Shown piece by piece: positions 25,732-33,626 of a DNA stretch of 64,000 bases. Below the pieces are notes generated by a model that saw nothing but the letters and a program-made list of their open reading frames with translations, had not been told where the DNA came from and did no database searches. The translations under genes and the position numbers were made by a program. The stretch's first letter is position 1, and every line of letters begins with the position of its first letter. The stretch spans positions 2,963,365 to 3,027,364 of the forward strand of contig JAGTTQ010000001.1 of NCBI GenBank assembly GCA_018223415.1, read 5' to 3'. The stretch comes from Eubacteriaceae bacterium Marseille-Q4139 (GTDB taxonomy: Bacteria; Bacillota; Clostridia; Lachnospirales; Lachnospiraceae).

Positions 25732-27564
25732 TTGAGAAAAACGAGAACTGCCCAGGTTTCTGAACTGAAAGGCGATGTGCGGATTCAGGAATTCCTAGAT
25801 ATGATTGCCCCATCGGTCATCAAATTTGAAACGGACCATTTCATCTGCGGCAATACCTTTCGCTGTGTGTGGGCGCTTAGAGAGTATCCAACCGCGACGG
25901 ACGAGCAGGCGATCCTGTCCCATCTGGGAGAAAAGGACGGGGTAACGCTTCGGATCTACACCCGCCATGTGACGCCGGTGGAGGAACGGAAGATCATCAG
26001 CAATGCGGCAAATAAAAACCGTATGGACCGCAGCAATACCAATGACTTACAGCAGACGGTGCTGGCGGAGAGTAATCTGCAGGATGTGGCGACCATTGTG
26101 ACACAGATGCACCGAAACCGCGAACCGCTCCTCCACACGGCCGTGTATCTGGAGCTTTGCGCCCACGACTTGGATCAGCTGAAACTTCTCCAGACGGAGG
26201 TGCTTACGGAGCTGATCCGTGCAAAGCTAAATGTGGACCGGCTGATGCTCAGACAGCAGCAGGGGTTTCAGTGCGTAATGCCTACGGGCTGGAACCTGTT
26301 TGGGGATCAGTTTGAGCGGGTGCTGCCAGCCAGCAGCGTGGCCAACCTGTACCCGTTTAACTATTCTGGCAAGACCGACCCTAATGGTTTCTACATTGGC
26401 CGGGATAAGTTTGGGAGCAATGTGCTGGTGGATTTTAACCGCCGTGCCGATGATAAGACAACCGCCAGTATCCTGATTTTAGGAAACAGCGGACAGGGAA
26501 AGAGCTACCTGTTAAAGCTTCTGCTGACCAATTTGCGGGAATCCGGGATGCGGGTAATCTGCCTGGACCCGGAAATGGAGTATGAAGATCTGACCGAAAA
26601 CCTGGGCGGATGCTTTATTGACCTGATGAGCGGGGAGTTCCTCATCAACCCGCTGGCCCCGAAAATACGGAATGAGTCCGACAGCCCGGAGGATCTGGAT
26701 GCGCCGCAGACCTTCCGGATCCGTTCCCGCCTGTCTCAGCATATCAGTTTTTTAAAGGACTTTTTCCGAAGTTACAAGGACTTTACGGACCGGGAGATTG
26801 ATGTGATTGAGATCATGCTCCAGAAGCTCTATACGAAATGGGGTATTACCGATCACAGCCCCTTTGACCGGATGGCCGACACGGAATACCCGATCCTGTC
26901 TGATCTCTACGCTCTGATTGAGCAGGAGTACAAGGAATATGATGAGAACAGGCGCCAGCTTTATACCGCAGAAATGCTCCAGAACATTCTCCTGGGGTTA
27001 AACTCCATGTGTGTGGGAGCGGAGAGTAAGTTCTTCAATGGCCATACGAACATCACAGATGACAGCCTTATTACCTTCGGTGTGAAAGGTCTTCTGCAGG
27101 CCAGCAAGAGTCTGAAGGATGCATTGCTGTTCAATATCCTGTCCTTTATGAGCGATAAACTCTTGAGCGAGGGGAACACTGTGGCCAGCCTGGATGAGTT
27201 TTATCTGTTCCTTTCCAACCTGACAGCGGTGGAATATATCCGCAACTTTATGAAGCGTGTCCGGAAGAAAGAGTCCGCGGTCATCATTGCCAGCCAGAAC
27301 CTGGAGGATTTCAACCTGGATGGTGTCAGGGAATACACGAAGCCGCTGTTTTCCATCCCTACCCATCAGTTTTTGTTCAATGCAGGCAGCATTGATGCCA
27401 AGTTTTATACGGACACGCTGCAGTTAGAGGAAAGCGAATACAACCTGATCCGGTATCCCCAAAGGGGCGTGTGTCTTTATAAATGCGGCAATGAGCGGTA
27501 TAACCTGATGGTCCATGCACCGGAACACAAGGCGAGGCTGTTTGGAAAGGCCGGCGGCCGGTAA
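25732..27564 (+). CDS. virB4: VirB4/TraE-type conjugation ATPase
   Basis: 610 residues from TTG 25732, set by TAGGAGGTG upstream. Walker A GNSGQGKS lies at about residues 251-258, then 'VICLDPEMEYEDL' and the late Walker B-like 'ASLDEFYLFL'. VirB4 ATPases drive substrate transfer and pilus biogenesis at the inner membrane. It lies downstream of PrgI, as in other Gram-positive systems. Confidence 0.92.
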   Translation: MRKTRTAQVSELKGDVRIQEFLDMIAPSVIKFETDHFICGNTFRCVWALREYPTATDEQAILSHLGEKDGVTLRIYTRHVTPVEERKIISNAANKNRMDRSNTNDLQQTVLAESNLQDVATIVTQMHRNREPLLHTAVYLELCAHDLDQLKLLQTEVLTELIRAKLNVDRLMLRQQQGFQCVMPTGWNLFGDQFERVLPASSVANLYPFNYSGKTDPNGFYIGRDKFGSNVLVDFNRRADDKTTASILILGNSGQGKSYLLKLLLTNLRESGMRVICLDPEMEYEDLTENLGGCFIDLMSGEFLINPLAPKIRNESDSPEDLDAPQTFRIRSRLSQHISFLKDFFRSYKDFTDREIDVIEIMLQKLYTKWGITDHSPFDRMADTEYPILSDLYALIEQEYKEYDENRRQLYTAEMLQNILLGLNSMCVGAESKFFNGHTNITDDSLITFGVKGLLQASKSLKDALLFNILSFMSDKLLSEGNTVASLDEFYLFLSNLTAVEYIRNFMKRVRKKESAVIIASQNLEDFNLDGVREYTKPLFSIPTHQFLFNAGSIDAKFYTDTLQLEESEYNLIRYPQRGVCLYKCGNERYNLMVHAPEHKARLFGKAGGR

Positions 27565-27579
27565 TGGAGGTGACGGGGG

Positions 27580-28644
27580 ATGGAACTGAAGGGGCAGCGG
27601 TTTGGAATCGAAATTGAGATGACGGGAATCACACGTGAGAAAGCAGCGGAAGTAACGGCACAATATTTCGGGACCAGCTCCCAATACCTGGGAACTTATT
27701 ATGATACCTACGCGGCGTTAGACCCGGAAGGCCGGCAATGGAAGTTTATGAGTGATAGCAGTATCACGCCGCAGCGGAAAGAAAACGGTCGGATTATTTC
27801 AGTAGGCGATGAGTACCAGACGGAGATGGTTAGTCCCATCTGCAGGTATGAGGATATCGTTTCCATTCAGGAGATTGTCCGGAAACTGAAAGAACATGGG
27901 GCCATAACCAATAAGAAATGCGGCATCCATGTGCATATCGATGCCTCCCCGTTTGATGCCCGGACGCTTCGAAACATCACCAACATCATGGCAGCCAAAG
28001 AGGACCTGATCTATAAAGCCCTTCAGGTTTCCGTGGCGCGTGAACATTCCTACTGCCAGAAGGTGGAGCAGCGTTTCCTGGATGAGCTGAACCGGAAAAA
28101 GCCTAAGACTCTGGATGGCGTGGAACGGATCTGGTATGACGGAGAGAGCCGCAGGAGCGACCATTACGATGGCAGTCGGTATCACTGCCTGAACCTGCAT
28201 TCCGTGTTCCAGAAAGGTACGATTGAGTTCCGACTTTTCAATGGGACACTCCATGCAGGAAAAATCAAAGCGTATATCCAGTTCTGTCTCGCAATCGGCG
28301 CACAGGCGTTGAACCAAAGCTGTGCCAGCCGCAGGAAAACCCAGACCACCAATGAGAAATATACGTTCCGCACCTGGCTTCTGCGCCTGGGCCTAAATGG
28401 AGACGAATTTGCCACAGCGCGTCTGCATCTTCTGAAAAATCTTCCCGGCTGTATCGCATGGCGGGACCCGGCACAGGCGGAGGTACAAAAGGAACGGCTG
28501 CGTCAGAAAAAAGAAAAGGAACGGGAGATGGCAAGGCTGGAACGGCAGAATTCCATTGACAGACAGGATATGGTTACCACAGATGTTATACCAGGAGAAA
28601 CCGGAGGGAGCGAGGAATCCCCGTCTTTCTCTATGCAGATGTAG
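27580..28644 (+). CDS. Amidoligase family enzyme
   Basis: 354 residues. 'FGIEIEMTGITREKA' at the N-terminus and 'CGIHVHIDASPFD' in the centre are the hallmark of the amidoligase (COOH-NH2 ligase) family, followed by 'GTIEFRLFNGTLHAGKIKAYI'. Such enzymes form amide bonds using ATP and are often encoded beside gamma-glutamylcyclotransferase-like proteins, as here. Suggested roles are peptide tagging or cell wall cross-link changes. It follows virB4 by 15 bp, so it is expressed with transfer genes. Confidence 0.85.
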   Translation: MELKGQRFGIEIEMTGITREKAAEVTAQYFGTSSQYLGTYYDTYAALDPEGRQWKFMSDSSITPQRKENGRIISVGDEYQTEMVSPICRYEDIVSIQEIVRKLKEHGAITNKKCGIHVHIDASPFDARTLRNITNIMAAKEDLIYKALQVSVAREHSYCQKVEQRFLDELNRKKPKTLDGVERIWYDGESRRSDHYDGSRYHCLNLHSVFQKGTIEFRLFNGTLHAGKIKAYIQFCLAIGAQALNQSCASRRKTQTTNEKYTFRTWLLRLGLNGDEFATARLHLLKNLPGCIAWRDPAQAEVQKERLRQKKEKEREMARLERQNSIDRQDMVTTDVIPGETGGSEESPSFSMQM

Positions 28645-28662
28645 GAAAGGAGAATCGCATCG

Positions 28663-29178
28663 ATGAGTAGAAAACCGAAACTTTATATCGCCTATGGCAG
28701 CAATCTCAATCTGCCCCAGATGGCACATCGCTGCCCGACTGCAAAGGTGGTTGGAAAAAGTGAACTGAAGGATTATGAATTGCTGTTCCGGGGCGCCCGT
28801 AAGGGAGCAATGGCCACGGTCGAACCAAAAGAAGGCAGCTCGGTTCCTGTTCTTCTCTGGAGGATACGGGATATGGACGAAGCCGCTCTTGACCGATACG
28901 AGGGGTATCCGTTTCTTTATGACAAGCAGATGATGAATGTGGAGCTGGATGGCAAGACAGTATCTGCCATGGTGTATGTGATGACGCCGGGGCATGAATT
29001 CGGAGTGCCATCGGATTTCTATGTCGATACCATCATGGAAGGTTATGGGACTGCCGGATTTGATCCGCAGGTTCTGGAAGATGCCATAGACCATGCCTGT
29101 GAACTCGTAAAAGAGCAGGAGGTGCAGACCGGCCAGCGCTCCCTGTTTGGGATGGGAGGATGGGATACTCTCCAGTGA
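28663..29178 (+). CDS. Gamma-glutamylcyclotransferase-like (GGCT/AIG2) protein
   Basis: 171 residues. 'YIAYGSNLNLPQM' and 'ALDRYEGYPFLYDKQMM' are the typical GGCT motifs, including the conserved catalytic Glu of the D/ERYEGYP region. The fold releases gamma-glutamyl groups as pyroglutamate. Pairing with an amidoligase suggests it reverses or trims the amide bonds made by that enzyme. It lies 18 bp downstream. Confidence 0.85.
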   Translation: MSRKPKLYIAYGSNLNLPQMAHRCPTAKVVGKSELKDYELLFRGARKGAMATVEPKEGSSVPVLLWRIRDMDEAALDRYEGYPFLYDKQMMNVELDGKTVSAMVYVMTPGHEFGVPSDFYVDTIMEGYGTAGFDPQVLEDAIDHACELVKEQEVQTGQRSLFGMGGWDTLQ

Positions 29179-29197
29179 AACGGCAGAAAAGAAAGAG

Positions 29198-29215
29198 GAG
29201 CCGGACGGTCGGCTC
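29198..29215. terminator. Bidirectional hairpin between convergent genes
   Basis: GAGCCG (29198-29203) pairs with CGGCTC (29210-29215). The hairpin lies between the GGCT gene and the convergent XRE gene and overlaps the end of the latter. Confidence 0.6.
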
Positions 29216-29549
29216 ACTTCTTAACGCTTGTGATTGCTTTGATATAGGAGCGGAGCATCTCCTCCACATAGGGAATGTACTCCGGATCCAGACCGGAAAG
29301 CATGGCGTTGACATTTGATAAGTCTCCCTGTTTTTCTTTCCCGAAAAGGACGTAGTCGGCAGAAACGCCGAGCGCATGGCAGATCTTCACAAGAGATTCT
29401 GCGGTAAAACTGCCAGCTCCTAACTCGATGGTGCCTAAAAACGAGCTGGCCAGATCCGCTTTTTCTGCAAGGGTCTCCCGTGAATAGCCGAGATTTTCCC
29501 TGCATTTCCGAATCCGTCCGCCAATCTCTATGTTTAACTGTTTTTTCAA
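29214..29549 (-). CDS. XRE-family (HTH_3) repressor
   Basis: 111 residues. A helix-turn-helix lies at about residues 10-65: 'IRKCRENLGYSRETLAEKADL', 'FLGTIELG', 'ALGVSADYVLFG'. It is read on the minus strand, divergent from the small gene and NlpC/P60 gene at 29688-30873. A strong 31-bp dyad at 29615-29645 in the divergent region is its likely operator. Confidence 0.9.
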   Translation of the reverse strand: MKKQLNIEIGGRIRKCRENLGYSRETLAEKADLASSFLGTIELGAGSFTAESLVKICHALGVSADYVLFGKEKQGDLSNVNAMLSGLDPEYIPYVEEMLRSYIKAITSVKK

Positions 29550-29614
29550 ACCATCACCACCTTGTATGCCCTTGATAGTGATAGTTTATCTTACTCAATC
29601 GAATATAAACATCA

Positions 29615-29645
29615 TTGATAAAGGTTGATTATTAACCTGTATCAA
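29615..29645. promoter_or_regulatory. Likely XRE operator (31-bp dyad)
   Basis: TTGATA-aa-GGTT ... AACC-tg-TATCAA forms a near-perfect dyad around the centre GATTATT. It overlaps the -35 region of the rightward promoter and sits upstream of the divergent XRE gene, so a repressor bound here would block the rightward promoter. Partial copies (CATCAAT, GTGATAG) lie on both sides. Confidence 0.65.
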
Positions 29646-29652
29646 GTATAAT
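29625..29652 (+). promoter_or_regulatory. Rightward promoter under the XRE dyad
   Basis: TTGATT (29625-29630) and TATAAT (29647-29652) with a 16-bp spacer, reading toward the genes at 29688 and 29854. Confidence 0.65.
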
Positions 29653-29687
29653 AAAATCATCAATGAGAGGACAAGGAGGAACGGAAG

Positions 29688-29804
29688 ATGGAAGGCGGGC
29701 AGGCTGTGCTGTATGCAAGAAAGTTTGGACGGGGCATCACAATTGTTTATCCCAAAACCCTGGAGATTACCAGAGAAAAAGAACTGAATATGGCGGCTGA
29801 GTAA
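29688..29804 (+). CDS. Small protein, 38 residues, with AbrB-like flavour
   Basis: ATG at 29688 follows AAGGAGGAACGG. The 38-residue product contains 'YARKFGRGITIVYPKTLEI', which looks like one strand-turn-strand unit of an AbrB or similar domain but is too short for a full domain. It is the first gene behind the XRE-controlled promoter. Confidence 0.45.
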   Translation: MEGGQAVLYARKFGRGITIVYPKTLEITREKELNMAAE

Positions 29805-29853
29805 GGTTCCTTTCCGGGGCCTTCTTTTGCTGCCCCGGAAAGGAGGAACGCCT

Positions 29854-30873
29854 ATGGCAGCTCCCGCTGCTGTGGTGGCGGTCAAGGCCGCCCTCGTTGT
29901 GGCAACGGACAAACGGGCAAGAACAGTTGTGCTTTCTGTTCTTGCGGCGCTTCTGGTGCCGTTTATTTTAATCATTGTGGTTCTCCTGTGTGCGTTGTCT
30001 GGAACGGCAAACCACAATACCTCTGCAGTGAACCTGACATTTCATGGAGGGTATCTGTCTTCCCAGATGCCTGCCGAATACCGGATGTACATCGAAAAGA
30101 TGCAGGGAGAATTCTCAGATCTGGATGGTGTGCTTACAGACATCAATGACATGGCCGAAGGCGGAACCGTGGATGGTTACCGGGTAAAATCCATTTTTTA
30201 TGCTCTGTTTTTCGGCGCGGATCAACCCCGTATGGACCGGGAAGATTACCGGGCTTTTGCAGATTGTTTTGTAACCTATGAGGACCGGGAGGATGAGGAA
30301 GGAAACACTTATACGGTGGCGATTCCCATCACAGACCAGCAGGCAATCTATGAAAATTTGTCGGCTGTGCTGGATCAGAGCATCACGATGGAGGATCAGA
30401 CCAATGCCCAGAGGATTTATACCCTTGTGAAGTATGGGCAGGCACTGCCTGGTGGAAACGGACTTCTGCCGGGAGAAGCAATGGGAGATGGGAGCTACGG
30501 CGCACTGATGGCGGAAGCGACCAAGTATATTGGCTGGCCTTATGTGTGGGGAGGCAGTTCACCGGCAACCAGCTTTGACTGCAGCGGGTATGTCTGCTGG
30601 GTCTATACACAGTCCGGTGTTTACCATCTGTCCCGCACCTCGGCACAGGGAATCTTCAACCAGTGTGCTGTGATTCCACGGGAGGAGGCGAGGCCGGGAG
30701 ACCTGATCTTTTTTACCGGAACCTACGCTTCCGGAAATCCGGTAAGCCATGTGGGGATTTATGTAGGTGGGAACCAGATGCTCCACTGCGGGTCCCCCAT
30801 CGGCTATGCCAACATCGATTCCGCGTATTGGTCCGGTCACTACTACGCCATGGGCAGGCTGCCGGCAGGATGA
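29854..30873 (+). CDS. Membrane-anchored NlpC/P60 peptidoglycan hydrolase (transfer-associated)
   Basis: 339 residues from ATG 29854 after AAAGGAGGAA. A transmembrane helix near residues 28-50 precedes a linker region and a C-terminal NlpC/P60 domain. The catalytic Cys243 is in FDCSGYVCW and His299 in VSHVGIYVG. Such enzymes cut cell-wall peptides to let the conjugation channel pass. The role and position match the CwlT/VirB1-like hydrolases of Gram-positive ICEs. Confidence 0.88.
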   Translation: MAAPAAVVAVKAALVVATDKRARTVVLSVLAALLVPFILIIVVLLCALSGTANHNTSAVNLTFHGGYLSSQMPAEYRMYIEKMQGEFSDLDGVLTDINDMAEGGTVDGYRVKSIFYALFFGADQPRMDREDYRAFADCFVTYEDREDEEGNTYTVAIPITDQQAIYENLSAVLDQSITMEDQTNAQRIYTLVKYGQALPGGNGLLPGEAMGDGSYGALMAEATKYIGWPYVWGGSSPATSFDCSGYVCWVYTQSGVYHLSRTSAQGIFNQCAVIPREEARPGDLIFFTGTYASGNPVSHVGIYVGGNQMLHCGSPIGYANIDSAYWSGHYYAMGRLPAG

Positions 30874-30993
30874 TAGAAACGGCTCCCCGCAGGGAAACTG
30901 TGAAATTGTCACAAACTGGTTTGTCAGGTTCTGGTATCGCTTTCCTAAAAGAATCCTGGTATGTTGTGTTGCTGAAAGGGGGTGCAGCATACG

Positions 30994-31272
30994 ATGGATG
31001 AAATCTTTGAACAGCTGAATGAAGTCATCGAGGCCAGAGTAGCCCAGATCCGAAACAGCATGGAGGATGGCACAGCGCCGGAATCCCAACGAAACAGGAA
31101 AGAAAAGGTCGGGCGGATGGACCGGATCCTCCGGATGCTTCCGGAGAAAGAACGGAGCTGGCTGGACAATCAGCTGCTGGAGCAGACAGAGCTTCCGGAA
31201 CAGGAACAGATAAAGTTCTACAAAGCCGGACTGTCTGATGCCATTGATTTCCTGCGGTTCTTGAAAATCTGA
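30994..31272 (+). CDS. Small helical ICE protein (DUF6809-like)
   Basis: 92 residues. Charged and helical, with 'EIFEQLNEVIEARVAQIRNSM' and a C-terminal 'FYKAGLSDAIDFLRFLKI'. AAAGGGGG before the ATG at 30994 sets the start; the GTG at 30982 overlaps that site. Resembles other small Clostridia ICE proteins such as DUF6809 by memory. Function unknown. Confidence 0.5.
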   Translation: MDEIFEQLNEVIEARVAQIRNSMEDGTAPESQRNRKEKVGRMDRILRMLPEKERSWLDNQLLEQTELPEQEQIKFYKAGLSDAIDFLRFLKI

Positions 31273-31348
31273 CGGACTGGAAAACGGGACGCGGCGGCTA
31301 TTATGCCGCCGGTTCCTTTTGGAAAAACAGAAAGAGAGGAATGGCAAG

Positions 31349-31645
31349 ATGAAGAATACAACGCTTACGGTAACGTTTAATACGGAAAAGCTGGATGCCC
31401 TGACATTCCACATGGGCAAACGGGATGCGGATCTGCAGACAGAACTGAATGACACTATGCAGCGGCTCTATGAGAAATATGTCCCCCAGGCAACCCGCGA
31501 ATATATCGATGATAAGGTGGCACGTGATGTGGCCGGGAGGGACCGGCCGCGGCGTCCCGCACGGCCAGAAAGAAGGACATCTGGGACGGCTCCTGTGTCA
31601 GAAACCAGTGCAGGAGGTGAATCCGGATACCGGCCGCCCGTGTAA
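31349..31645 (+). CDS. DUF6103-like protein
   Basis: 98 residues from ATG 31349 after GAGAGGAATGG. The start 'LTVTFNTEKLDALTFHMGKRDADLQTELNDTMQRLYEKYVP' with 'REYIDDKV' matches the DUF6103 pattern known to me from Clostridia ICEs. The tail is basic (RPRRPARPERR). It could be a nucleic acid-binding accessory. Two tandem hairpin terminators follow. Confidence 0.6.
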   Translation: MKNTTLTVTFNTEKLDALTFHMGKRDADLQTELNDTMQRLYEKYVPQATREYIDDKVARDVAGRDRPRRPARPERRTSGTAPVSETSAGGESGYRPPV

Positions 31646-31654
31646 GCCCCTGTG

Positions 31655-31715
31655 AGCCGCTGTATCGGCTTTTTCGTGCAGGGGTGGCATCCGTTGTACC
31701 CCTGCGGGAGTTTTT
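31655..31715 (+). terminator. Two tandem hairpin terminators
   Basis: First stem AGCCG/CGGCT (31655-31659, 31666-31670) with T residues to 31674. Second stem GCAGGGGT/ACCCCTGC (31678-31685, 31698-31705) with TTTTT at 31711-31715. They close the transfer operon. Confidence 0.65.
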
Positions 31716-31744
31716 CGAGGTGTTGGGGCGCGTGTGGACAGAAA

Positions 31745-31852
31745 GGCCGGATAGCGGCCAAGAGGCTGATAAACGCTAAAGTTTAGCGGTTTAAGTTGGG
31801 TCGAAATGTGTGCAGGTTAAAGGGCGGGTGGCTTTTCAAAGCCCCCTCGCCC
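31745..31852. other. Hairpin-rich intergenic region: candidate oriT
   Basis: The gap from 31646 to 32003 has no credible gene. After the terminators come three inverted repeats: GGCCG/CGGCC (31745-31749, 31755-31759), CGCTAAA/TTTAGCG (31774-31780, 31782-31788), and a longer imperfect GGGCGGGTGGCTTT/AAAGCCCCCTCGCCC (31822-31852). A ribbon-helix-helix gene and the relaxase gene lie just downstream. Adjacent inverted repeats next to a mobilisation accessory protein are typical of transfer origins; the nick site cannot be named from sequence alone. Confidence 0.4.
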
Positions 31853-32003
31853 GGTTCACACCGCCCTGCAAAGCCGTGCGGGGATTTTCTTTGGCACCCC
31901 AAAAGTCCCGTTACAGAAATTGAGGTGGCTGGTATAGAAGTCTGGCAAGATTTCTGGGGAAAAAGAGGGTGGCTTCGGCAGAGCAGGCAGAAAGGAGGGG
32001 CTC

Positions 32004-32417
32004 ATGAGCGGAAATGCGGATAAAACCAAGTTTTCCATCCGCGTGGATACGGAACTGGTCGCACTGGCAGATGCCTATATCAAGGACAGCACGGTAAAGA
32101 ACCGCACCGAGCTGATTGAAGATGCCCTGCAGTTCTATCTAGGGTTTCTTACTTCGGAAAAAGCGGAGGACTATCTGCTCCAGGCAATCTCCTCGGTAAT
32201 GACCGGAACGGTGCAGGACAGTGAGAATCGACTGGCGAGGATGGATTTTAAAATCGCAGTGGAGCTTTCTAAGCTGTCCCAGGTGATTGCCTACACACAT
32301 GATGTTGACGAAACGGCCATGAAACGGCTACACTCGAAATGTGTGGAGGAAGTCAGGCGCATCAACGGTGCGATTGATTTTGAGAGCGCATACAAATATC
32401 AGAAACGTGAAACCTAA
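32004..32417 (+). CDS. Ribbon-helix-helix protein (relaxosome accessory candidate)
   Basis: 137 residues. 'TKFSIRVDTELVALADAYIKDSTVKNRTELIEDALQFYLGFL' is a ribbon-helix-helix DNA-binding domain at residues 7-50, followed by an alpha-helical oligomerisation region. GAAAGGAGGGG precedes the ATG. Its place between the hairpin-rich region and the relaxase gene suggests a MobC/TraY-like role at oriT. Confidence 0.7.
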   Translation: MSGNADKTKFSIRVDTELVALADAYIKDSTVKNRTELIEDALQFYLGFLTSEKAEDYLLQAISSVMTGTVQDSENRLARMDFKIAVELSKLSQVIAYTHDVDETAMKRLHSKCVEEVRRINGAIDFESAYKYQKRET

Positions 32418-32503
32418 AAGAATAGAAAATCTTTGTTGGATTTTGGTATAGACTGGTCGCACATGGTTCGTTTATGGTGTGTTGAAAAAGGAGAGTAGTA
32501 ACA

Positions 32504-32791
32504 ATGGATAAGAATGAAATTTTTGAAATGGTGATTCAGGAGATGACAGAGCATGCGCTGCTGTACCGGAGAAAAACCTGTAATGATGAGGAAAAAAATC
32601 TCTATCAGGAGATTAGTATGCTGGCTGAAAAAAAGCGGGATGTGCTTGCGAAACTTTCTCCAGAAGATCAGCAGGTAGTGGAAGATTATATTGTCAAGAT
32701 CAATCTTCTGGCACAGCACGAAAGTGCGTATCTCTATGTGCAGGGCGCAAAGGACTGCGTGGAGATGCTGCAGAAGTTGGGTGTCCTGTAG
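32504..32791 (+). CDS. Small helical ICE protein (DUF6664-like)
   Basis: 95 residues, fully helical and charged; 'AEKKRDVLAKLSPEDQQVVEDYIVKINLLAQHESAYLYVQGAKDCVEMLQKLGVL'-type composition, with no membrane helix. AAAGGAGAG precedes the ATG. Related small proteins are common in Clostridia elements; function unknown. Confidence 0.5.
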   Translation: MDKNEIFEMVIQEMTEHALLYRRKTCNDEEKNLYQEISMLAEKKRDVLAKLSPEDQQVVEDYIVKINLLAQHESAYLYVQGAKDCVEMLQKLGVL

Positions 32792-32827
32792 GAAAAAAGG
32801 AATGGCCGGATGAATGCAAGAAAACAG

Positions 32828-32857
32828 TTGAAGCCACAGAAGTCAGCGTGGTATAAT
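32828..32857 (+). promoter_or_regulatory. Promoter of the VapD module
   Basis: TTGAAG (32828-32833) and TATAAT (32852-32857) with an 18-bp spacer. The -10 carries an extended TGG. It gives the gene pair 32887-33563 its own promoter. Confidence 0.6.
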
Positions 32858-32886
32858 AAAAAAACAAGAGAAGGGAGCGGTTCCGT

Positions 32887-33222
32887 ATGTTAAAATTAGA
32901 AATCCGGCTGAATGAAAATAAAATCCGTACAGAGGGAAAGTACACAACAGAATGCTTAAATCAAACATTGATTTCTGCATTTGAGGAAGAACAGTTGGAC
33001 TGCAGGAAGGAATCCGATGGCACATTGGTTTTTGTCGGGAGAGGGCGGGCAAAAGACTATGGATGTTTCGGGATGCTGATTACAGCCCTGAAACGGGAAA
33101 TGTGGTTTATGAATTATGTAGAAAAATGGATTTGGTATAATAGCGATGACGGAGAGAGTGAGGATGACTTTGTGGTAGAAGATGTCCTCCTGTTTTATAC
33201 CAACCGAGCCAGTGCTGCTTAA
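32887..33222 (+). CDS. Unknown protein coupled to VapD (antitoxin candidate)
   Basis: 111 residues, soluble. Starts 'LKLEIRLNENKIRTEGKYT' and ends just at the VapD start: the A of its TAA stop is the A of the next ATG. It has its own promoter. It has no recognised domain. Tight coupling to a VapD-like protein suggests a partner or antitoxin role, but the sequence does not match any antitoxin family I know. Confidence 0.5.
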   Translation: MLKLEIRLNENKIRTEGKYTTECLNQTLISAFEEEQLDCRKESDGTLVFVGRGRAKDYGCFGMLITALKREMWFMNYVEKWIWYNSDDGESEDDFVVEDVLLFYTNRASAA

Positions 33223-33563
33223 TGGCAAGACGTGAGGCCAGACAGTATAAAGCCCTCTACTTTGATATGCGTGTTCAGGCATTAAAAGAATTTTATCCCA
33301 AGAAAAATCATCTTGGAGCGTATAAAGAGATTAAGAATTATCTTCTGAAACACGAATTTACTCACGAACAGTGGTCAGGATATCATTCCATGAAAAAAAT
33401 AACTGACCTGGAGATTTTTGAACTTGTACGGGACATGGCCACTGAGATGACATGGTTTCCAGATTGCCTCCATCATTTTGAGGTAACAAATGTTGGAACC
33501 AACCACGACCTTATGAAGATTCTGAAACCGAAACAGTTGAGTCCTAAAATGTTGAATATGTAA
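33222..33563 (+). CDS. VapD-like endoribonuclease (Cas2 fold)
   Basis: 113 residues. 'YKALYFDMRVQALKEFYP' with a Tyr/Asp at the end of the first strand is the VapD/Cas2-like ferredoxin signature, followed by 'AYKEIKNYLLKHEFTHEQWSGYHS' and 'FEVTNVGTNHD'. VapD proteins cut RNA and work as toxins in some bacteria. The gene overlaps the previous one by one base. The 3' neighbour is the relaxase gene. Confidence 0.75.
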   Translation: MARREARQYKALYFDMRVQALKEFYPKKNHLGAYKEIKNYLLKHEFTHEQWSGYHSMKKITDLEIFELVRDMATEMTWFPDCLHHFEVTNVGTNHDLMKILKPKQLSPKMLNM

Positions 33564-33626
33564 TATGGAAAAGATTAAGAAAGGCGGCTGGAAATGGCTG
33601 CTTTTCTTTTTGCCAGGAGGAAATCC

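Noticed and set aside
30559..31455. 298-codon open frame on the minus strand opposite the NlpC/P60 gene and the next small genes
   Set aside because: It crosses three plus-strand genes with good ribosome sites and shows no domain.
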